64,000 bases of DNA. Origin: Linderina pennispora (lineage: Eukaryota > Kickxellomycota > Kickxellomycetes > Kickxellales > Kickxellaceae). Both the position numbers and the translations under genes were made by a program. Positions 57,313 to 64,000 of this stretch are shown here, piece after piece. The notes beneath the pieces are model-generated. The model did not search any database. It saw nothing but the letters and a program-made list of their open reading frames with translations, and was not told the DNA's origin. The number at the start of each line of letters is the position of its first letter. Position 1 is the first letter of the stretch. The stretch covers positions 248,001 to 312,000 of the forward strand of contig NW_024468262.1 in assembly GCF_002104995.1 (NCBI RefSeq). Reading direction: 5' to 3'.

Positions 57313-60311
57313 TTACACGTCGCCAAAGTTCAGCCACTTGTTGTAGCCGCGCACAGCGTCCAAGCGCACCAGCCGCTTATGATCATCGCGGGTCTTGGTC
57401 AGCACCTTCAGAATGGTATGTCTGACCGAATGCAGCACGCCGATATCGTACTTTTCCGGCACAAGCGCCAGAGTCTCCAGCGCAGCCCTCCGCACATCCA
57501 CGGTATTTGCCTCGCTCTTTTGCAGCGCATCCAGCATCCAGAGGCACAACTGTGGCGGTGATTTCATCGTGCAGTACACTGGGAGCCTCCATGACAACCA
57601 TGGCGATCAGTGCGGATGCTCGCAGACTTCAGCTCGCCGCGGGTCAGGACGCACGGCCGAAAGCAGCAAGGGCACGACAGTCTCAATGCCGTTCATTAGC
57701 ACGCTCTTGGGCATATGGCGAATGACGTTGGTCAGGACGACAAGGAAGGCGGCCTTGGTGACATCGTCGGTGGCTGCGTTGAACCGCGCAGTGATCTCGG
57801 GCAACACAGTTGCATAGAACCGCTGCTTGAACAGCAGGCGGAACACACCGTGGGTTGGCTTGGTGACCGACCAGTCGTGGTCGCCTAGGATCACAGAAAA
57901 GCCCTCGGCGGCCTGCGTGGAGAGCTCGGATTTGGCGTCAATCAGACCAAAGAGCCAGCGCACGCTGTCGTAGCCGAGCCTGTCGTTGCAGGTCACCAAG
58001 GCGCGTGCAATCCACTGGTGGAGAAGAACCAATGGGTCGGCGGGGCTGTCGGCGCTCACAGCCTTGTCGAGCACTGTCTGGACCAGTTGAGCACGCACCT
58101 TGGCGTCCTTGGTCTTGTTGACCACCGAAGATATAATCTCGAAGCATGCGTCACGCTGGATAGCGTTCTCGGTCGCCAGCGCAGCATGCGAGAGGTCGCC
58201 CAGGAAGGCAGCCACGATCAGGAACCGCCAGCTTGGCCTCAGGGCGATGCGCGCACACCGCAGCCGAGAACAGCGGCAGCAGCGACTTTGCCTCGGCCTG
58301 GGCATTGCTCGCATCAACAATCACAGAGCGATAGGTGTCGAACCAATACTCCCCAGTCTTTTCCTGGGCAGCAGCATCGAGGTTGCTGAACAGGGCGACC
58401 TCGCATTTGGCAAACTCTACCACTAGCGGCAGCGGCACCGACTCTTGCTGGCCCACTAGCTGGAGCATCCACTGGGCAACCGGCTGCATAACGCTTGCGG
58501 CCAGATGGGTGACTAGCTCAGGGTCGCTCTTGGCGGCTAGCGTGGCATCGATTATCTTGCGCACAGTCGTCATTGCAGCGACCCGGAAAGCCGGCTGCAG
58601 GCCCGTGATTAGCACCTCGCAGATGCTGGTCACAATAGTGGCAACCAGGCTGCGCGAGGCCACGGCTACGGCACCCAAGACGTCCAACAGACGCGCGACC
58701 TTGCTGGCAGCAACAGTGTCAGCAGTCAGTGCCTCGATGAGCTTGGGCAACACGACCTTACTGACCAGCTCATGTCTGGCCAGCGACAGCTGCACCAGCA
58801 GATGTGTAGCCTCCTTGTTGACATTTGGTGTCCTCGCTGCGCTCGATGGCCGCTGAGGTAATAGTCAACAAAGCCACGGCAGCCTCGTTGTCGGTGAGCA
58901 GGCCAGGCAGCAGCACAAGCAGCGTGATGCCCTTCAGACGCACCATATGCAGGACACTGTACTCCTTGTCGAGCGGCACAGGCGGACTCGGGCCGGTAGA
59001 TGCCCAAAAGGTCGTTTTTGCTGGCATCGAGGCAGTCGGCAGCGCGGCCCAGATCGCAACTAGGCTGACAGCACGTGGTTGAGCACGTCGATCAGCTGGC
59101 GGCGCACTGTCAGCACTTCGGTGCTGCTGAGGCGCTCAGCGATGACCGGCAAAATGGCGTCAGTCACGATTGCACAGTTGTAGCTGGACGATTTGGCTGC
59201 AGCGCGCAGAATCCTGCCGACCTCCTCAGGGTTCTTGATCTCGTCAGCGGTCAGCTGGATGCTGGCTTCCTTCAGGATGTAATCAAGCGGCGTTGCGTCC
59301 TCTTCCATGGCACATGGCTTGGCAGACGCTGGTGGCACCGAGATTACGGCGTAGACGGCCTCGAGAGTGCCCAGTGCGGCTCGCACCACGTCCTCGTCGG
59401 CGGCCATGAAGACCTCTTCGCGGATCTGGTCCACTAGAGCCTCCATGCGCGGCAGGAACACGCTGGGCTCGTAGACGCGCGCGCCAGCCGCCAGCGTCTC
59501 GTAGGCGTCGATCTTGGCGCTGACCGACGTTGCGGTAGTCTTGCTGACCAGTGGCTTGACAGCCAACTCGCCAAAATATGGTGACCCGGCAATGCAGGCC
59601 CTTAGCGCTCTCTTCAGAGCCTCAGGCGAAATGGCTGACGGATCGCCGTCGCGGTTCTTGAAATGTGATCGGGAAGTAGCAGAACACCACATCAAACAGA
59701 TCCTCGGCGTACTTTTCGATATCCACCAGCTCGATGATCCGCGGCACCAGCTCAAACGCCACCATCAACGACCGCGGGTCCTTCTCGCCATCCAATGCCT
59801 GCGCAAACCCAAGCACAAAGTCATCGCCAATGCTCTGCACTGCCTTTGGGTATCCGTCCACCACCGTCTGCAACAGGCTGTACGCGGTGCTGCGCGTTGA
59901 CTGCTGGAAGCTCTGCACGTGCACCTCCTTGAACAGCGCCGACACCACATCGATTGCGTACTGCGACGTAAATGCTGGCAGCCTGAGCAGGGCCATTAGC
60001 GCCCGCAGCGTCTGTGGCACACAGGTTGCGTCGCCCAGCCGCGCACAGAAAAACTGCGTCAGCATTGTCGTCGCACGCGCGGGCACCGCTGCTGCCGGCA
60101 GCTCGCCTAGGACGTCCGAGAGAATGTGCGTGCCGCGGCTGCGTCGGGTTGCCTCGTCGCTGGCAAGATGGTCGCCGAGCGCCTGCACCAGCTCCAACAG
60201 CGATGTGTCGCCAGCCGAGATATGCGTCACCAGTTTGTTTAGCAGCTCCGTGTTGTCCTGGCTCTCGCCAATGCCGATAACGTATGCGTCGACCACTCTC
60301 TGCAAGTCCAT
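57313..60311 (-). CDS. MMS19: MMS19 (Met18), cytosolic iron-sulphur assembly targeting protein
   Basis: About 998 aa of HEAT repeats. The N-terminal half carries the MMS19 marks SRGTHILSDVLGELP and DLFDVVFCYFPITF, then NRDGDPSAISPEALKRAL. The C-terminal half ends with TKTRDDHKRLVRLDAVRGYN and KWLNFGD, the usual MMS19 finish. It brings the CIA machinery to nuclear and cytosolic Fe-S proteins such as helicases and DNA polymerases. The ATG at 60311 (MDLQRVVDAYVIGI) is clear. At least five frame changes occur (about 59,665, 59,065, 58,985, 58,820, 58,220 and 57,600 are the candidate sites). Divergent from MTD1 with a 445-bp shared promoter. Confidence 0.88.
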
Positions 60312-60756
60312 TTTTCGAATGTGTGAATTTTTTAGTACAGAAACAGAATTAAAAATGCATTAAAGTCAAGGGGAGAAAGAAGCGTCGGGTCCACAGGAAC
60401 CGGCATGTTAAAAAAAATACCATATCGCCGTCATACAGGTTTACTGGCGGCTCGCACTTCGAGTTAGTCAGCCGCTCGATCCCGGCTCGCGGAGCCGTTG
60501 GGGGAGCAGGTTTTTTTTTTGGGCTGGTCACGATCGTTATCACCTGTGACGATGGGGTTGCAAGCTGACTCTGTGACTCCCGATCGCTTGTGCGCACCTG
60601 CCGGCGACGCTTCTCTCCTTTGCTTTTTAATGAAAGGAAGAAGAGAAGGGATGATTTTGCTCCGCTTTACCCTCTAGTCTTTTTCAGTTTACTTGCTTCT
60701 TCCACAAGTTTCCCCCGCACTCGCGTCTTCAAGTCACCCACAGCGATCCACTAACA
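60312..60756. other. Divergent promoter region, MMS19 / MTD1
   Basis: No gene recognised; contains a T9-10 run near 60,511 and a pyrimidine-rich leader before the MTD1 ATG. Confidence 0.5.
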
Positions 60757-61668
60757 ATGCCCTGCAAAGTCGTTCTTGCCGCCGAGGTTGCCTCCAACTT
60801 CACCGAGGAGATCAAGACAGAGGTGAGCCAGCGCAGCGTCAAGCCCAAGCTCGTCGGCTTCCTGGCAAACGACGACCCGTACGCGACAAAGTACGCGCAG
60901 TCCTCCAGCAAGCACCTGGCCGAGGCCGGGCTTCAATTCGAGCTGCGCCAGGTGCCGCGGGAATCGCTCGAGGCCGAGATCGCGGCTGCGAACACCGATC
61001 CGTCGGTGAGCGGCATCCTGGTGTACTACCCGGTGTACAATGACGAGCGGGACCAGAAGCTGCAGGACCTGGTCGATCCGACCAAGGACGTCGAGGGCCT
61101 GAACGTTGTCTACAACGGCAAGCTGTACAGCAACGACCGCTTCCTGGACGACCAGCAGACCCGCAAGGCCATCCTGCCGTGCACGCCGCTGGCTGTGGTC
61201 AAGGTGCTCGACCACATTGGCGTCTACGACCACTCGCTGCCCTACGGCGACCATCTGCGCGGCAAGACCATTGCCGTGGTGAACCGCAGCGAGGTCGTGG
61301 GCCGGCCCCTGGCCGCGCTGCTGGCCAACGATGGCGCCAAGGTCTTCTCGATCGATATCAACGATATCCTGATCTTCCAGCGCGATCCGAGTGCATCGAT
61401 CAACAGCCACACCACGACCACCACTGACTTCAAGCCTGAGGACGTGATCCCGCTGTGCGATGTGGTCATCACCGGCGTGCCCAGTGCGGGGTACAAGATG
61501 CCGACCAGCCTGCTGAAGCCAGGCGTCGTGGCAGTGAACTTTGCCAGTGTACGGAACTTTGAGCCCGAGGTCAAGGAGGTGTCGTCGATCTATGTGCCGT
61601 CGGTCGGCAAGGTCACGGTGTCGATGCTGCAGCGCAACCTGCTGCGCCTCTTCAACTACCAGCAGTAA
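60757..61668 (+). CDS. MTD1: NAD-dependent methylenetetrahydrofolate dehydrogenase
   Basis: 303 aa, unbroken, from the ATG at 60757. It matches the fungal monofunctional cytosolic enzyme that oxidises 5,10-methylene-THF to methenyl-THF with NAD+. Visible blocks: LVGFLANDDPYATKYAQ, GILVYYPVYNDERDQKLQD, KDVEGLNVVYNGKLY, ILPCTPLAVVK, the dinucleotide-binding VVNRSEVVGRPLAALLAND and DVVITGVPSAGYKMP. The bifunctional/trifunctional C1-THF synthase lacks the KDVEGLN-type spacing and is much longer. It converges on mS29 with 107 bp between stops. Confidence 0.94.
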   Translation: MPCKVVLAAEVASNFTEEIKTEVSQRSVKPKLVGFLANDDPYATKYAQSSSKHLAEAGLQFELRQVPRESLEAEIAAANTDPSVSGILVYYPVYNDERDQKLQDLVDPTKDVEGLNVVYNGKLYSNDRFLDDQQTRKAILPCTPLAVVKVLDHIGVYDHSLPYGDHLRGKTIAVVNRSEVVGRPLAALLANDGAKVFSIDINDILIFQRDPSASINSHTTTTTDFKPEDVIPLCDVVITGVPSAGYKMPTSLLKPGVVAVNFASVRNFEPEVKEVSSIYVPSVGKVTVSMLQRNLLRLFNYQQ

Positions 61669-61775
61669 ACGGCTTACTCCATTTCTCTTGTTGAATACGA
61701 AACACGACAATTCTTCCCATGAATGTGTATTGTCTTTTTGGGCTTTTGAGATAAGGTTTTTTGATGACGAGGAAT

Positions 61776-63182
61776 CTAGAAGAACGCCGTGCAGCTGCCA
61801 AAGATCTGGCGCGGATTTCCGTTCGCCAGGACCCACTTCTTGGCCACCAGCGCGTCTGTGACAGGGGTCTGCACGATACGCACGCTGCGGTAAAAGTCCA
61901 TCATCGCCTTGGCCTCGGTGGCCGTCATGCGGTCGAGCTTGACCACATCGAACGGCACCTTGGTCTCGGGCCGGTACAGCCCCGGGTCGCTCTCGACGTC
62001 CTTGTTCTTGAACGCGATCTGCGGCGGCGGGCTGAGCTTCTGGCTCAGCTGCTTGGGCATGAACTTGGTCTCGATATACGACGTGGCGCCCACAACCCAC
62101 CCCTTGGCAAGCTGCTTGGTGCCCTCAAAATACGGCAGGAACGCACGCACCAGCCGCAGCCGGTTGGCCGCCAGGATCTTGTCCGCCTGGTCCGTATACG
62201 CACTCTTGCTCCACAGCGTGTTGACCTCGTCAAGCGCAATCACCACCGGCACCGCCTTTTGAGCCCCGGCGATCTCCAGCATCTGCTCCAGCGCTGCGTG
62301 CGCCAGCGACGGCGCCTGGATGCCAAACTCAACCAAGTCCGACAGCGTCTTGTCTGCCGCCAGCGACTTCTTGCCCAGCGTCACTGCCTTGCCCAGCGGC
62401 ACCTTCGCCAGGGCCTCCGAGCTGAGCGCCTGGATCGAGCGCAGCAGCCCCATCGCCGTCTCGTGCTGCACAAACGAGTCATCGGCGCCCGGCGCATACG
62501 GCCGGCTCGAGTTGACCCACGGAATCGTCGCCGGGACATACACCACAATGTGCCCGGCCTCGGCTGCCACAGCCGCCAGCTTCAGCAGCTCGGCGCTCTT
62601 GCCTGCCCCATTGGGCCCGTCAATCACCGCCGCCGTCTTTGGCGCCGCCGAGGCGTTCTTTGCCAGCTGGTCCACGAGCTTCTGTGTGAATTCGCGGTAC
62701 ATCAGCGCCGGCTTGCCGAACAGCTTGAAGTCCTTGCCCAGGTACCCGGGGAACTGGTCCTTGCCCAGGCTCTGCAGTACATGTCCCGAGATCTCAAGGA
62801 ACTGCCCGATGTTCCACTCCTTCGCCGTCGTGCTGCTCAAAACCTCCGTCTGCGGCGATGGCTTGTCCGTGTAGTAGTCGGGATTCAGGCTGCCCATGTT
62901 CACCGCCGTCGATGTCCCGGTGCGCAGCTTCTTTGATCCAATGGAAAGCTTTGTGAACGCCGTCGATGTAGTGCGATCAGCTAGATAAAGATCCTCGTTT
63001 AGTTCCTGCTGCAAACATTGGTGCCAAATTCATGCTCTGCTATGCCGCGGGCTATGCTTACCTGGTGTCTTCCGGCTGGCCAGCACCTGCTGCGTCGTCG
63101 AAATTGGGCGAACGCTCACCTGCAGGAGCTGCTTGGGTACCACTCGGGCCCCCGACTGTGTAATGCGGGCCGCGCTAAACAT
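61776..63182 (-). CDS. RSM23: Mitoribosomal protein mS29 (DAP3/Rsm23), GTP-binding
   Basis: About 450 aa. Exon 1 (63062-63182) starts MFSAARITQSGARVVPKQLL, an acid-free mitochondrial presequence ending near RPISTTQQVLASRK. A short intron (about 63009-63061, GTAAGC donor, CAG acceptor) leads to exon 2. Exon 2 has the DAP3 marks: WNIGQFLEISGHVLQSLG, the P-loop DGPNGAGKS, the Walker-B-like VIALDEVNTLW and VVGATSYIETKF. It is a small-subunit mitoribosomal protein. The two exons are out of phase by one base, so one indel probably lies in exon 1 or the acceptor choice is off by one; exon 2 itself is unbroken. Confidence 0.92.
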
Positions 63183-64000
63183 TTCGCTTTTGTTCCTTTT
63201 ACTGTTGCGTAGGCCCCTTGGCGAGAGCGATTCTGACAATACACACGCTATTAAAAGAGAGAATGCGGTAATTGAAAAAAGCAACGAATGCTGGACAAAG
63301 TGCAGGCACCGTTTATCTTGCCTTTTAGCCTCAGCACAGATCCAGGGCCACAAAAAATATCTTGAGCCGAGCCGATCTACCCCAGTGCGAGCTGATGAGC
63401 CGCGAGCTGATATATCCGCCGGCTTGCCTGCATGTTGACAGGTTTGGAGTCAGTAGGTCCGCTATAAGAAAACGAATACCGTACTCTACAATGCACACTA
63501 CAAAACACATGTGAGTTTGAGAAAGGACAGTTTAAGAGATAATGCATTGATGAGGGCCCATTCGATTGCTGCCAGGCTTCTCAGATATATAGAGAGGATA
63601 TTTATATTGTCATTGGTATCATAATGACTGGTCCACTTGCCAATCACCGTTTTCAAAGCTGTGTTGCAGTGGCTGGCTCATAATATGGGGATCATACTGG
63701 TTTGATTCAGTTCGCTTCGGTGTGGTTGGCTGTACAGGTCCTCGCAGTGCATGAAACTAATATCAGTAACTCTTGGATCTAACATTTAGAAAAGTGCTAT
63801 ACGGTTCTCATTCATGGAGGAGTTCATATGAAAGCGTTTCTTTTTTTGGAAATAAACGAACCGAACTGAGTCATGTTTAAATAGCCCATCTATAAAATAG
63901 TGTAGATACAGAATTGGAATGTAATGCATTCAGCTGTATTACATTCTTGAACCAGGGCTTAAATAGCCTCTGTAGAGTTATGAGTCATGTGAAGACCATT
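63183..64000. other. Terminal region without recognised gene
   Basis: About 800 bp, increasingly AT-rich toward the window end. No credible coding frame, tRNA or repeat family is recognised. It may be the promoter side of mS29 and of a gene outside the window. Confidence 0.5.

Noticed and set aside
60751-62936. Long antisense frames across MTD1 and mS29 (449 codons minus, 391 codons plus)
   Set aside because: Both real genes are conserved on the opposite strand; the shadows are His/Arg/Leu-rich without a fold.
1-64000. tRNA, 5S rRNA, CRISPR arrays, transposase or reverse-transcriptase genes
   Set aside because: No convincing B-box with cloverleaf, no regularly spaced direct repeats with unique spacers, and no integrase/RT/transposase motifs were seen on either strand by eye.

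Overview
This window is nuclear DNA from an early-diverging, compact-genome fungus. The best guess is the Zoopagomycota, Kickxellomycotina (Coemansia/Linderina-like). The evidence is spliceosomal introns of about 55-190 nt with GTAAGT-type donors and CTAAC/CTAAA-like branch sites, fungal-type enzymes (NAD-dependent MTD1, ALG7, a Rim2-type carrier, UTP21), an Integrator subunit (INTS4, absent from Dikarya), and F-box/LRR-like proteins of the kind I associate with expanded families in this group. The taxonomic call is inference. I see no tRNA or rRNA gene, CRISPR array, transposon or prophage. Convergent genes lie 35-107 bp apart; divergent pairs share 0.4-1 kb promoters.

Layout. 1-13 kb: end of ribosomal protein eL21, Rim2-like mitochondrial nucleotide carrier, UTP21/WDR36, a Ser/Arg-rich unknown, GPHR Golgi pH regulator, an Sds3-like histone-deacetylase subunit. 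13-19.4 kb: two tandem genes for small Tyr/Asn/Gln/Gly-repeat proteins with a shared C-terminal module, a zinc-ribbon protein, an F-box/LRR-like gene and an unknown. 19.6-33 kb: catalase, TFIIIB subunit Bdp1, PP2A B55 subunit, a KDM3-like JmjC protein, mitochondrial uL16m, ALG7. 33-42 kb: a MATH-USP protein that has lost its protease triad, a second F-box/LRR-like gene, INTS4. 42-64 kb: STT3, a second zinc-ribbon copy, a cytochrome P450, RPC1 (Pol III largest subunit), two tandem MFS transporters, MMS19, MTD1 and mitoribosomal mS29/DAP3.

Most genes are unrelated housekeeping genes. Loose functional links are Pol III (Bdp1, RPC1), N-glycosylation (ALG7, STT3), mitochondrial gene expression (uL16m, mS29, Rim2) and the local tandem duplicates. 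There is no obvious gene cluster acting as one system.

Caveat for all gene models: many conserved genes are broken by single-base shifts, nearly all equivalent to one extra base. Where both flanks are conserved I treat the gene as one locus and say where the frame changes. Uncorrected assembly indels are the likeliest cause. The most interesting content is two pseudoenzyme candidates (MATH-USP at 33.4-35.1 kb; KDM3-like JmjC at 26.1-30.5 kb), the undescribed tandem repeat-protein family at 13.3-15.2 kb, and a fungal INTS4 with an internal Arg-Gly tract.
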